A stretch of 60,132 bases of DNA from [Clostridium] symbiosum (GCA_021769625.1 JAETSN010000020.1:1-60132), one strand, 5' to 3'. Shown: positions 41,893 to 51,050, counted from the first letter of the stretch. Made by a program: numbers and translations. Notes: generated by a model not told the origin, from the letters alone.

Positions 41893-42444
41893 TTATACTT
41901 TCATGATCTCTTTGGATTTTTCATCCATGAGTTTTTCCATATCCTTGATATAGCCGTCTGTCATTTTCTGCAGCTTATCCTGCAATTCCTTGATCTCATC
42001 CTCGGATACATCCTGCTTGGACAGTTTCTTAAATGCTTCGTTGCCGTCCCTTCTGATGTTGCGGATCGCAACTTTCCCTTCCTCCGCTTTTTTCTTGATC
42101 TCTTTTACAAGATCCTTCCTGCGCTCTTCCGTCAGTTCCGGGAAGACCAGTCTGATCACAGCGCCGTCGTTGGAGGGCGTGATGCCCACATCGGAAGCCA
42201 TGATCGCTTTTTCGATCTCCTTGATCAGGGTCTTCTCCCAGGGCGCGATCTGGAGCATCCTCGGCTCCGGCACGGTCACATTGCCGACCTGCTGGATCGG
42301 GGTGGGCGTTCCGTAATAATTTACTTTGACTTTATCAAGTACATGCGGATTGGCACGTCCCGCACGGATCGTCTGGTAATCCCCCTCCAGGAACTTATAA
42401 GCTTTCTGCATTTTTTCATCGTATACTTTTAATCGTTCATCCAT
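41893..42444 (-). CDS. frr: Ribosome recycling factor
   Basis: Splits the post-termination ribosome with EF-G. Typical sequence: AGRANPHVLDKVKVNYYGTPTPIQQVGNV, VPEPRMLQIAPWEK, GIIPSNDGA-like segment (here VGITPSNDGAVIRLVFPELTEERR) and NIRRDGNEAFKKL. 183 residues. It starts 4 bases after the pyrH stop codon. Confidence 0.96.
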   Translation of the reverse strand: MDERLKVYDEKMQKAYKFLEGDYQTIRAGRANPHVLDKVKVNYYGTPTPIQQVGNVTVPEPRMLQIAPWEKTLIKEIEKAIMASDVGITPSNDGAVIRLVFPELTEERRKDLVKEIKKKAEEGKVAIRNIRRDGNEAFKKLSKQDVSEDEIKELQDKLQKMTDGYIKDMEKLMDEKSKEIMKV

Positions 42445-42448
42445 ATTT

Positions 42449-43153
42449 TTACCCTCTCTGCACCGTAACTTTTGTTCCGCTGAACTTTCCTTTCACAGTA
42501 TTTACGATACTGTTTTCCCCGTTCAGCCCGAACACCCACATCGGCATTTTATTGTCCCTCGCAAGGATGGACGCCGTCATATCCACCACCTGCAGGTTCT
42601 TTGCGATCACTTCCTCTATCGTGACCTCATCGTATTTTGCGGCGGCCGGATTCTTTCTCGGATCATCGTCATAAACGCCGTCCACCGCTTTCGCGAGCAG
42701 GATCACATCCGCCTCCACCTCTACCGCGCGGAGCACCACGCCGGTATCCGTGGAAAAATAGGGATGTCCTGTTCCTCCCGCAAAAAATACGACCTGCCCG
42801 TGGGCAAAATATTTATTCGCCCTGTCTTTGGAAAACAGTTTTGTAAAGGAGCCGCACTCAAAAGGCGTCAAAATGCTGGTCATCATGCCCACGCTGCGGA
42901 AGATCTCCGATACATAAATACAGTTCATGACTGTGGCAAGCATACCGATCTGGTCCGCTTTTGTCCTGTCGATATTTTCGCTGGAACGGCCCCGCCAGAA
43001 ATTGCCGCCGCCGATGACGATTCCCACTTCCATGCCATCGTCCACAAGCTGTTTTACCTGCAGCGCCACACCTCTGACGGTCTCTTCGTCAAATCCTGTT
43101 TTCTTTTCGCCTGCCAGTGCTTCACCACTGAGTTTTAACATGATCCTTTTCAT
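42449..43153 (-). CDS. pyrH: UMP kinase
   Basis: Phosphorylates UMP to UDP. Begins MKRIMLKLSGEALAG, with GIVIGGGNFWRGR, ADQIGMLATVMN, GTGHPYFSTDTGVVLRAVE and AVDGVYDDDPRKNP. About 234 residues. The start is chosen at the ATG before KRIMLK, with GAGGG eight bases upstream; five upstream residues are probably not translated. It lies directly after the bactofilin-like gene (15 bases), which is unusual: tsf or rpsB often precede pyrH. Confidence 0.95.
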   Translation of the reverse strand: MKRIMLKLSGEALAGEKKTGFDEETVRGVALQVKQLVDDGMEVGIVIGGGNFWRGRSSENIDRTKADQIGMLATVMNCIYVSEIFRSVGMMTSILTPFECGSFTKLFSKDRANKYFAHGQVVFFAGGTGHPYFSTDTGVVLRAVEVEADVILLAKAVDGVYDDDPRKNPAAAKYDEVTIEEVIAKNLQVVDMTASILARDNKMPMWVFGLNGENSIVNTVKGKFSGTKVTVQRG

Positions 43154-43168
43154 GGGAACTGCCCTCAC

Positions 43169-44242
43169 TTATGCCATTGCTTTCTTGAGATCCTCAAAGA
43201 AGGAAGAAGGATTGACATCCGCATAACACTGGGAGCAAAGACCCTCGATCACCGCACCGTTATTGATCTGAACGGATTTGGATTTAATATTGCCCATCAC
43301 GATGGCGGATGTGTCTAAAATAACCGGTCCCTTCACATCGATATCACCCTTCACAGCCCCTGCGATCACTGCGCTGTTTGCAAAAATGTTGCCGATGATG
43401 ATCGTGCTCTGTCCGATCTTAATGCTGCCGGCGCTATGTATATCGCCGTTGATCCTCGCCTTCTCCGCATAGACGTCCGACGCCTTGGAAGCCCCCTCGA
43501 TCTTTCCCGTGATGTTCAGTTTTCCGAGAATATCGATATTTCCCTCCACGGTTCCGATCACGTTCAGGGATCCCTGTGAAGAAATATCACCCCTGATCGT
43601 CATACCCGCCGTGATCAGTGCGGTCTCTTCCAGAGCTTCCCCTGTCATTTCAGAATTTTCTGTCTCCATGCCATTGTACTGAATCTCTTCCACTTGTTCT
43701 TCCTCCTCTTTCATTGTTTCTTCTTCCATCTCTTCATCCGGCCCGTATTCTGTCTCTTCCTCCGGTCCGTCTTCCGCTTCCGGCTCTTTTTCCGCGTTCT
43801 CCTCCGCGCCGGCTTTTGTCTCTTCCTCTGCTTCGTATTCCTCTACCGCCGGATTCGCTTCTTCTTCCGGTCCGTATTCCTCTACCGCCGGATCCGCTTC
43901 CTCTTCTTCCGGTTCAGATTCCGGCTCTTCTGCAAAATCCGCCTCCTCTTCACCCGGTTCGGCTTCCGGCTCTTCTGCAAAATCCGCTTCCCCTTCTTCC
44001 GGTTCGTATTCCGGCTCCATATCCAGTTCCATACGGTCGACCATCCGCCCCAGCTCTTCCGCTGTCTCCGGCAGGGAATTTTCCCTCTCCTCCAGATCAG
44101 CGTATTCCGGTTCTTCTGTCAGCTCCGGAACTTCTGCCGCCATATCTTCTTCCAGCGGCTTCTCAATCGCCTGTTCCTCGTCCGAAACCAGCTCGTTCAC
44201 CGCCTGAGAAAGATCTTCTTTCAAATCCGAAAAAAAGCCCAT
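43169..44242 (-). CDS. Bactofilin-like polymer protein with an acidic repeat region
   Basis: The C-terminal 145 residues (about 210-345) form a bactofilin domain of regular beta-helix turns: GMTIRGDISSQGSLNVIGTV, GKIEGASKASDVYAEKARINGD and GAVKGDIDVKGPVIL. Bactofilins polymerise without nucleotides and act as scaffolds. The first 200 residues are extremely rich in Glu and include 15-residue repeats (EEADFAEEPEAEP type), probably disordered. No membrane segment. The ribosome binding site GGAGG is nine bases before the ATG. It starts a run into pyrH. Confidence 0.85.
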   Translation of the reverse strand: MGFFSDLKEDLSQAVNELVSDEEQAIEKPLEEDMAAEVPELTEEPEYADLEERENSLPETAEELGRMVDRMELDMEPEYEPEEGEADFAEEPEAEPGEEEADFAEEPESEPEEEEADPAVEEYGPEEEANPAVEEYEAEEETKAGAEENAEKEPEAEDGPEEETEYGPDEEMEEETMKEEEEQVEEIQYNGMETENSEMTGEALEETALITAGMTIRGDISSQGSLNVIGTVEGNIDILGKLNITGKIEGASKASDVYAEKARINGDIHSAGSIKIGQSTIIIGNIFANSAVIAGAVKGDIDVKGPVILDTSAIVMGNIKSKSVQINNGAVIEGLCSQCYADVNPSSFFEDLKKAMA

Positions 44243-44337
44243 TCTTATTTTCCTCCGTATCTTCTAATATCTGTTATTGTAACGTATTCCCATAAAATAA
44301 ACAATATATAAATATGCATGAACTAAATGACATCGGT

Positions 44338-45321
44338 TCAGGGTTCCTCCCCGCTCGAAACATGCTGGATCAGCATCGTCTCCTCCGTGATCGGCAGGAT
44401 TTCCGTATTCTCCATCTCCTGAATTTCCCCGATCAGTTTCGGGAGCGCTTCCAGCGTGGCTCCTTTATTCTTCGCATCATGCATCAACACCACCGCCACA
44501 CGGTGAGAGGGAAGCTGATCCATCACATGATCCACGATCTGGTCACTGTCAAGCTGTGCGCTGGATGCGTCCCCCGAAGAAACATTCCAGTCAAAATAGC
44601 GGATCCCCTCTGCATTTAAATAATCGATCATCTCATGGATATCTATCCGGGCGACCTGGTTGCTGCTGCCCCCCGGAAATCGGTAGAAACTGCTGACAAC
44701 TCCTGTCTCATCATAGAGGAAATCCCTCAGCATCTCTATATCTTCCCTATAGTTTTCCATCGACGCATAAATAGTGCTGTACTCATGGCTGTAGGAATGC
44801 ATTCCCAGCGTATGTCCTTCCTCCACGATCCTGCGGTAGGTATCCCCATACTTCTCTTTATCCTTACCGGTCACGAAAAAAGTGGCCTTTACATCATACT
44901 CTGCCAGAATATCAAGCAGTTCTTCCGTATTCACACTGGGACCATCGTCAAAAGTGAGGTACACTTTTCTTACTGTTTCTGCACCACTTTCGGAAATTTC
45001 CCCTGCCGTTTCAACATCGTTTCCGGAAACCGCTTCCGGCTCCTCCGGTATTTCATGATCCTTATCCGCCTCCGCTCCCCGCCGGATCTCCTCATTGATC
45101 TTCAAAAGAGCTGCGGCCCTGTCCGCGGCATCCACAGACTCCTGCAGCGCCATTTCCAGAAAATCGATCTGGCCTTCCATGGTTTTTACGGAATCATTAG
45201 CCCGATGCAGTAAAATCCCGAGAACAATACAGCCGACAGTCGGAATCAGGATCATAAACAGCACTGTCCACATGATCATTTTTTTCAGACGGTTTATCCT
45301 TTTTCGCCTCTCAGGTGTCAT
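44338..45321 (-). CDS. Membrane-anchored polysaccharide deacetylase
   Basis: An N-terminal membrane helix (MIMWTVLFMILIPTVGCIVLGILL, residues about 14-37) and a coiled-coil linker precede a NodB-homology domain: VYLTFDDGPSVNTEELLDIL (first aspartates), GHTLGMHSYSHEYSTIY (the metal-binding HxxxH), YRFPGGSSNQV and YFDWNVSSGDAS. It would remove acetyl groups from surface glycans or peptidoglycan outside the cell. A GGAGG lies upstream. The substrate is not known. Confidence 0.9.
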   Translation of the reverse strand: MTPERRKRINRLKKMIMWTVLFMILIPTVGCIVLGILLHRANDSVKTMEGQIDFLEMALQESVDAADRAAALLKINEEIRRGAEADKDHEIPEEPEAVSGNDVETAGEISESGAETVRKVYLTFDDGPSVNTEELLDILAEYDVKATFFVTGKDKEKYGDTYRRIVEEGHTLGMHSYSHEYSTIYASMENYREDIEMLRDFLYDETGVVSSFYRFPGGSSNQVARIDIHEMIDYLNAEGIRYFDWNVSSGDASSAQLDSDQIVDHVMDQLPSHRVAVVLMHDAKNKGATLEALPKLIGEIQEMENTEILPITEETMLIQHVSSGEEP

Positions 45322-45447
45322 GCTGCAGCTTTACTCCTCCTGTTTTCTGTTTGTCCTGTTTCATATTTCATTCATTTTATCACATTTCTACCTGCTTGTA
45401 AAAAAGAATATTTGGTAATTTTCCGCAAAATACTAAAAAACGGTATG

Positions 45448-46716
45448 TTAAGAACGGTAATCTCCGTTAATTTTCACATAATCATAGGTCAGATCGCAGC
45501 CGAAAGCTCTGGCTCCGGCATCTCCCTGTCCCAGATCTGCCAGTATGGTGATCTCATCCGCAGAAAGCACCTCTTTGGCGGTCTCCTCCGAAAACGGGAT
45601 CCCGGCGCCGCCCCTGCAGACCTCCACCCGCCCGTTTTTGCTGGAGATACTGACGCCCACTTTATCGATCTCAAAATCCGCTCCCGCATAGCCGATGGCA
45701 CAGAGCACCCTGCCCCAGTTGGCGTCTTCCCCGAATATGGCGCATTTTAAAAGGGGGGATGAGATCACACTCTTTGCCACGATCCGCGCCGTCTCCTCAT
45801 CCGGCGCGCCGCTGACTGCGCATTCCAGAAGCTTTGTGGCGCCTTCCCCGTCCTTTGCCAGCATTTTCGTCAGATGCAGCATCACCAGATAGAGCCCCTC
45901 CCTAAACTTCCGGTACGCCTCGTTCTCCGTGCCGATCTCTTCATTTCCGGCAACACCGTTGGCGAGCACCAGTACCATATCGTTGGTCGATGTATCACCG
46001 TCCACACTGAGACAGTTATAGGTCACCTGCACGATCTCCGAGAGCGCCTTCTGCAGCATATCCGCGGAGATCTGGCAGTCCGTTGTGATAAAATTTAAGG
46101 TGGTCGCCATATTGGGGCAGATCATGCCGCTGCCCTTTGCCATGCCGCCTATCCTGCAGCGCTTCCCCTCCAGCTCAAATTCCACCGCCGCTTCCTTTTT
46201 CACGGTATCCGTGGTCATGATCGCCTTTGCCGCTTCCAGATGTCCATCCCTGCTCAGGCCTGCCGCCAGCTCGTCCATGTGGCTCTCGATCGGTTCGATC
46301 GGCAGGATCTGCCCGATCACCCCGGTGGATGCCACCAGCACTTCCTCCGCCCTGATCTGCAGAGCCTTCGCCGCCAGAGCGCACATCTTTTCCGCTTTCT
46401 CCGCGCCGTCCGCGTTGCAGGTATTGGCGTTCTTACTGTTGGCGATCACCGCCCTCGCCGTGTTTCCAGTTTTCATGAGATGTTCCTGACAGACCAGGAT
46501 GGGCGCTCCCTTTACTTTATTCCGGGTATAGACAGCCGCCGCCTTCGCCGGCACTTCACTCACCAAAAGCGCCAGATCGTTCTTTTCCCTGACGGGATTT
46601 AAACCGCAGTTTAAGCCGTTTGCCCGATAGCCGTCCGCCGCACAGATACCGCCTTCCACGTATGTGTACCCTTCCGCCTGTTCGAAACTTACTTCTTTGG
46701 AAATTATTTTAGTCAT
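45448..46716 (-). CDS. argJ: Glutamate N-acetyltransferase / amino-acid acetyltransferase
   Basis: Bifunctional enzyme of arginine synthesis that recycles the acetyl group between N-acetylornithine and glutamate. The self-cleavage site is in KGSGMICPNMATTLNF (Thr nucleophile following ATT). Other landmarks are GINCGLNP-like start (GLNCGLNPVREKNDLAL), VASTGVIGQILP and GEDANWGRVLCAIGYAG. 422 residues. Other arg genes are not adjacent. The 45322-45447 gap contains one copy of the GCGGAAATTTTCC-type motif. Confidence 0.94.
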   Translation of the reverse strand: MTKIISKEVSFEQAEGYTYVEGGICAADGYRANGLNCGLNPVREKNDLALLVSEVPAKAAAVYTRNKVKGAPILVCQEHLMKTGNTARAVIANSKNANTCNADGAEKAEKMCALAAKALQIRAEEVLVASTGVIGQILPIEPIESHMDELAAGLSRDGHLEAAKAIMTTDTVKKEAAVEFELEGKRCRIGGMAKGSGMICPNMATTLNFITTDCQISADMLQKALSEIVQVTYNCLSVDGDTSTNDMVLVLANGVAGNEEIGTENEAYRKFREGLYLVMLHLTKMLAKDGEGATKLLECAVSGAPDEETARIVAKSVISSPLLKCAIFGEDANWGRVLCAIGYAGADFEIDKVGVSISSKNGRVEVCRGGAGIPFSEETAKEVLSADEITILADLGQGDAGARAFGCDLTYDYVKINGDYRS

Positions 46717-46821
46717 TTATCTGCCTCTCTCTGTTATTTTTCAAGCATTTATGGTTATATTCTATCACATATGCGGGGGATTGTCATACCCCAAAATAAT
46801 GTGGGGTAATGGACAATGTAT

Positions 46822-47003
46822 TAGGTTAATGAGGGCGGACGCGGATAAGAACATAAAATACTTCGTCGCCACGCTCTCGCTCTGTGAAAAGCGCAGCGGA
46901 CACTAGGCTCGAAAATACCTCGCCAAGTGCCGGCGTTTTTCAAAGGGCTCCTTAAGTATTTTACGTTCTTACCCGCTGACTGAGGTGTTAACTAAATGGC
47001 TGC
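46822..47003 (-). repeat. Structured intergenic element, copy 7 (reverse orientation)
   Basis: Complete element on the minus strand, second subtype. Arms 46841-46862 and 46955-46976 pair with two mismatches in plus-strand reading, which become G-U pairs when read in the element's own sense. It keeps GCCGGCACTTGGCGAGGT and GCGAGAGCGTGGCGACG and the outer ATTAACCTAATACATTGTC. Between argJ and the fusion gene. Confidence 0.85.
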
Positions 47004-47012
47004 AAAATTAAA

Positions 47013-47041
47013 TTCATTGAACTGTCTGCGAATGATATAAT
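47013..47041 (+). promoter_or_regulatory. Promoter of the GCS/ATP-grasp fusion gene
   Basis: A consensus -10 TATAAT (47036-47041) and a weak -35 TTCATT (47013-47018) with 17 bases between. The predicted leader is about 120 bases. Confidence 0.5.
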
Positions 47042-47102
47042 AGATAGTTCCTGCTGTAAATAGGGGTTTCTTTTTTTATTTTTTGGATTTATAATAAAGG
47101 GC

Positions 47103-47153
47103 GTGCCGAATGCCGGAAGGGCGAGAGCAGATTCCGGCGGCAGAAAACGGCAC
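47103..47153 (+). promoter_or_regulatory. Nested hairpin in the leader of the fusion gene
   Basis: GTGCCG (47103-47108) pairs with CGGCAC (47148-47153), and inside it CCGGAA (47113-47118) pairs with TTCCGG (47132-47137), with CGGCA available to pair with TGCCG. It ends 17 bases before the ATG. A regulatory role is possible but not shown. Confidence 0.4.
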
Positions 47154-47170
47154 AGATAGGACTAAGTGAT

Positions 47171-49702
47171 ATGAATAACAAGAATAATATTGATAAAATA
47201 GCAACTTTTATAGAGGAGGGGCGGAATACATTTCAGCGGATCGGTCTCGAGCTGGAGCACTTTGTCTGTGATCAGGACTACAATGCCATTTCCTATGAGG
47301 AGACGGCCGAATGTCTGGAGGAGATGGGGCGGGCGCTGGAGGGACGGCTTTACAGAGAGCAGGAGCATGTCCTCGGCATTGTCTGCGAAGGGTTTACCGT
47401 GACTCTGGAGCCGGGATGTCAGCTTGAGATCAGTATTTCCCCTCAGGAAGATATGGATCGGATCCAGGATATCTACTCCGGTTTTCGGAGCGAATGCGAC
47501 CGGATCCTGGCCCGGCGGGGCTTTCATATGCTGGAAAAGGGCGTCTTCCCCCTTGTCGAGACCGGAGCGCTTGAGGCCGATGAACTTCCCCTGATCCCGA
47601 AAGAGCGGTATCATCTGATGGATGCGCATTTTGCCTCGACGGGCAGCCTCGGGCGCTGCATGATGCGCGCCACCGCTTCCACGCAGGTTTCCATCGACTT
47701 CTCCTCCGAGGAGGACGCCCTGCAGAAAATGCGTGTTCTGATCAAACTTGCCCCTGTCATAGCCCTTATGACAGAAAACAAAAACGGCCTCGGACGGGGG
47801 GACAAATGGCAGCCCCATTTGATAAGGAACCAGATCTGGCGGGATGTGGATCCCGTCCGCTGCGGTTATTTTGAGCATTCCATGTCAGAACATTACTCCT
47901 TCCGGGAATATGCGGCATATGTCTATTCCAACCCCTGCATCCTGCTCCAGAGGGGAGAACAGGTGGTGGATCTTCAGGGCCGCAGCGCCGCCGACTATTA
48001 CGGGGAGCAGGAACTGGACGCGGCAGAGCATCTCCTGTCCATGTTCTTTCCCATGGTAAGGCTGAAAAAATATATCGAATACCGTGTGGCAGACAGTATG
48101 CCCATCGACGCGGCTCTCGGATACGCCGCGCTGATCAGAACGATCATATATGATAAAGCGCTAGTGGACCGGATCGATCGGGAACTTTCCTTTATCTGGA
48201 GCGCCGAAGACATCTATCAGGCGGAAAACGATATCATCGCCCGGGGCTATCATGCCGAAGTGTACGGAAGACCGGTGATAGATTGGATGGAAAGGCTGAT
48301 CGGCGCCGCGCTGAAAAGGGCCGGCGAAAAGGAACGGCGTTACATCCGCCGAATCGTGCCGCTGCCTGTCCTAAACAACCAGTACAAAAAACTGGTGGCG
48401 GGAAAGGAAGCCCTGCACAGGGAAAGCGCTGCCGCCATCCGGAGCTACCTGCTCTCCTCCACAGCCAAATACCATGACCGGGTCGTCAGAACCCTGTATC
48501 TTCCGAAATTATTTACCGGAAAGGAGATACGGATATTTGATCAGGCGATAAACACCCTCTATGGAATATTTGACAAAGTGATCGCGGCATACGAACAGGA
48601 CGAAGCCTATCGGCAGTTGTTCGGTTTTCCGAAAGTGCTGGAAGAGCTGATCCTGCGCAGGCCAAAATACCGCTGCAACATCCCGATCTCCAGAATTGAT
48701 ATCTTTTATAATGAAGAGACCGGGGATTTCCGGTTCTGTGAATTCAACACCGACGGCACAAGCGCCATGAACGAGGACCGGGAACTCAACACTGCCTTTG
48801 AACGTTCCAGAGCTTATCAGGAGTTCAAAGAACATTATGAACTGCAGAAATTTGAGCTGTTCGACACCTGGGTGGATGAAGCCATCCGCCTCTATCGGGA
48901 ATACGCCGGAGACGATCGGGCGCTGCCCTCCGTGGCCATCGTCGATTTTATGGAACATGCGACCACCAACGAATTTCTGATTTTCAAGGACAGATTTGAG
49001 AAAAAAGGCTGCCCTGCCTGTCTCTGCGACATCCGAAAGCTTACATGGAACGGGACAAACTGTCTCGCCGAGGACGGTACTAAGATTGACCTGATCTACC
49101 GCAGGGCCGTCACCTCCGATATTCTGGCACATTTAGGGGAAGTCGGCGATTTTATCAGCGCCGTCAAAGCGGAGGGCGTCTGCCTGCTCGGAGATTTCCG
49201 GACCCAGATCGTCCACAATAAGATTTTATTTAAACTGCTGCATAAGCCGGAAACATTACAGCTGTTATCTTATAAAGAACAGACATTCATCCGGGCGCAT
49301 GTTCCCGTCACGATCTCTCTGGACGAGCTGGATTGGGCGGAATATGCATGGGTAAAGGCGGATGCCCGCGCCCACAAAGACCACTGGATCATGAAACCGG
49401 AGGATTCCTACGGTTCACAGGGCGTTCATGCCGGTGTGGAACTGGAAAGTCAGGAGGAATGGAACCGGCTTCTGGAAAAAATGCAGGGACAGCACTATAT
49501 TTTGCAGCAGTTTAACGATCCTTACCGGCTGGACAATATCGACCTGTCGGCGGAAGATGCCAGATGGGTGGATACCGGCAACCTGACGGGACTTTTTGTG
49601 TACGGCGGTAAGTTCAGCGGTATTTATTCGCGGATCAGTTTTGACAAGATGATATCCACACAGTATAATGAAATGTCGCTGCCGACTGTTGTAGTCAGAT
49701 AA
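47171..49702 (+). CDS. Fusion of a glutamate-cysteine-ligase (GCS2-like) and an ATP-grasp domain
   Basis: Residues about 1-370 resemble GCS2 carboxylate-amine ligases: GLELEHFVCD, LEPGCQLEISISP, MRATASTQVSIDF and MTENKNG. Residues about 430-843 resemble the glutathionylspermidine-synthase-type permuted ATP-grasp fold: FRFCEFNTDGTSAMNEDRELN, IVDFMEHATTNEFLIFKDRF, IDLIYRRAVTSDIL and IMKPEDSYGSQGVHAG, the last a likely ATP-binding loop. The first half would join Glu to an amine, the second could extend the product. This is not the known GshF (GCS1 plus a different ATP-grasp). Neither substrate can be fixed from sequence. Single plus-strand gene, flanked by minus-strand genes, with its own promoter and leader hairpin. 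Confidence 0.78.
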   Translation: MNNKNNIDKIATFIEEGRNTFQRIGLELEHFVCDQDYNAISYEETAECLEEMGRALEGRLYREQEHVLGIVCEGFTVTLEPGCQLEISISPQEDMDRIQDIYSGFRSECDRILARRGFHMLEKGVFPLVETGALEADELPLIPKERYHLMDAHFASTGSLGRCMMRATASTQVSIDFSSEEDALQKMRVLIKLAPVIALMTENKNGLGRGDKWQPHLIRNQIWRDVDPVRCGYFEHSMSEHYSFREYAAYVYSNPCILLQRGEQVVDLQGRSAADYYGEQELDAAEHLLSMFFPMVRLKKYIEYRVADSMPIDAALGYAALIRTIIYDKALVDRIDRELSFIWSAEDIYQAENDIIARGYHAEVYGRPVIDWMERLIGAALKRAGEKERRYIRRIVPLPVLNNQYKKLVAGKEALHRESAAAIRSYLLSSTAKYHDRVVRTLYLPKLFTGKEIRIFDQAINTLYGIFDKVIAAYEQDEAYRQLFGFPKVLEELILRRPKYRCNIPISRIDIFYNEETGDFRFCEFNTDGTSAMNEDRELNTAFERSRAYQEFKEHYELQKFELFDTWVDEAIRLYREYAGDDRALPSVAIVDFMEHATTNEFLIFKDRFEKKGCPACLCDIRKLTWNGTNCLAEDGTKIDLIYRRAVTSDILAHLGEVGDFISAVKAEGVCLLGDFRTQIVHNKILFKLLHKPETLQLLSYKEQTFIRAHVPVTISLDELDWAEYAWVKADARAHKDHWIMKPEDSYGSQGVHAGVELESQEEWNRLLEKMQGQHYILQQFNDPYRLDNIDLSAEDARWVDTGNLTGLFVYGGKFSGIYSRISFDKMISTQYNEMSLPTVVVR

Positions 49703-49752
49703 AGCAGCAACATACGGCTTCCTTTCCGTGGAATGCGCTCTCAAGGAAAAAT

Positions 49753-49793
49753 GACAGGTGTTATGTTTTGAAACTGCCAAAACATACCCTGTC
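49753..49793. terminator. Hairpin between convergent genes
   Basis: GACAGG-GT-TATGTTTTG and CAAAACATA-CC-CTGTC form a long stem between the fusion gene and the dehydrogenase gene. No T-run follows, so strength is uncertain. Confidence 0.55.
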
Positions 49794-49820
49794 ATCTGGA
49801 ATTCTGTTATACCACGGTTT

Positions 49821-51050
49821 CTATAAAGTGACCATAACCTTCACATACTCTTCCGTCTTGTCCTTCATGATATGAAGCCCTTTTTCCAGCTCATCTAGCC
49901 TGAACCTCTGTGTGATATAGTGTTCCGGATGGATCTTTCCTTCCTGCAGCAGATTCAAAACATAGTGCCAGTCATCCTCATCGCTGTGCAAAAAGGTGGA
50001 ATTCCAGTTCCCTCTCACAGTCAATTGGTTTCTCAATATTTTCCAATATGTATTCCTGTCAAAGTTCATATCGGAAGCCGGATTTCCCACAAGCTGTATC
50101 CTCCCGCCCGGCGCTGTGGCAAGGATGGCTTCCGAGACAGTCTCGTTTTTCCCGACGCATTCAAAAAACACATCCACGCCGAGACCGCCTGTACGGTCCA
50201 GAATACGATGCACAATGTCTCCGTCCCTGCTGTCCAGATACCGGTCCTCCGGTATTCCAAGATCCAGTATATTCTTTTTCTGGAACTCCTTGTTTCCTAT
50301 CACAAGAAGATCATCTATCCCTGCCTCTTTTAAAAACATGGTGAGCAAAAGGCCGATGGTGCCAAGCCCGCACACCGCTACTGTCTCTTTTCTGTCCTGT
50401 CCGATACTTTTTGTGGCACGGCCAGCTTCCTCTTCCGCCTTCACGCCCTTCACCGCAGGGCTGGTTTCCTCTTCCGCTCTTATATCTTTCTCCGCAGGGC
50501 CGATTTTCTTCTCCACTCTGATGTCTTTCTCCTCACAGCCGATTCTTTCCCCCGCATTCGACAGGCCGGCATCTTCCCCCAAACCCATGCTCCGCATCGC
50601 GTGGGCCGCCACTGCCATGGGTTCCAGCATTGCCGCCGCTTCATAGGAAACCTCCTCCGGCAGTTCCACCAGATTCCACACCGGCACTGCCACATACTGC
50701 GCAAAAGCACCGTCCGTCCTGGAGCCGAAATAGCTGTAACTCCGACACATCTCATAATGCTGCCGACCGCAGGGCACACAGTTCCTGCAGGGAAGAAGCG
50801 GGAACACACCCACCCGTTTTCCCAGCCAATCCGAATCTGCCTCCGCCCCGGTTTCCACGATACAGCCGGAAAACTCATGTCCCGGTATCAGTGGAAAGGA
50901 GTAGGTTCCGTTTTCAAAAATTCTGGGGATATCAGAGCCGCAGATGCCGACGGCCTTTACCTCTATCAGGACTTCATCCGGTTTTAAGATCGGTTTTTTC
51001 ACTTCCTCGTATCTGATATCTCCAATATCATGCAATACATACGCTTTCAT
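49821..51050 (-). CDS. Zinc-dependent polyol-phosphate dehydrogenase-like protein
   Basis: Medium-chain dehydrogenase. Catalytic zinc: GICGSDIPR and PGHEFSG; structural zinc: PCRNCVPCGRQHYEMC; NAD-binding: VCGLGTIGLLLTMFL. The closest type by memory is galactitol-1-phosphate 5-dehydrogenase and TarJ. A Lys/Glu-rich insert of about 55 residues lies between the catalytic and NAD domains (near 170-225) and consists of 39-base repeats (50419-50535). It stands 18 bases after an IspD-type cytidylyltransferase and close to an Rpe-type epimerase, so a role in making a CDP-activated sugar alcohol for a surface polymer is likely. Specific product not certain. Confidence 0.82.
   Translation of the reverse strand: MKAYVLHDIGDIRYEEVKKPILKPDEVLIEVKAVGICGSDIPRIFENGTYSFPLIPGHEFSGCIVETGAEADSDWLGKRVGVFPLLPCRNCVPCGRQHYEMCRSYSYFGSRTDGAFAQYVAVPVWNLVELPEEVSYEAAAMLEPMAVAAHAMRSMGLGEDAGLSNAGERIGCEEKDIRVEKKIGPAEKDIRAEEETSPAVKGVKAEEEAGRATKSIGQDRKETVAVCGLGTIGLLLTMFLKEAGIDDLLVIGNKEFQKKNILDLGIPEDRYLDSRDGDIVHRILDRTGGLGVDVFFECVGKNETVSEAILATAPGGRIQLVGNPASDMNFDRNTYWKILRNQLTVRGNWNSTFLHSDEDDWHYVLNLLQEGKIHPEHYITQRFRLDELEKGLHIMKDKTEEYVKVMVTL
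50419..50535 (-). repeat. 39-bp tandem repeat inside the dehydrogenase gene
   Basis: Three units of 39 bases (50419-50457, 50458-50496, 50497-50535), with partial units on both sides. They code for 13-residue blocks such as EKDIRAEEETSPA and VKGVKAEEEAGRA. Confidence 0.82.
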
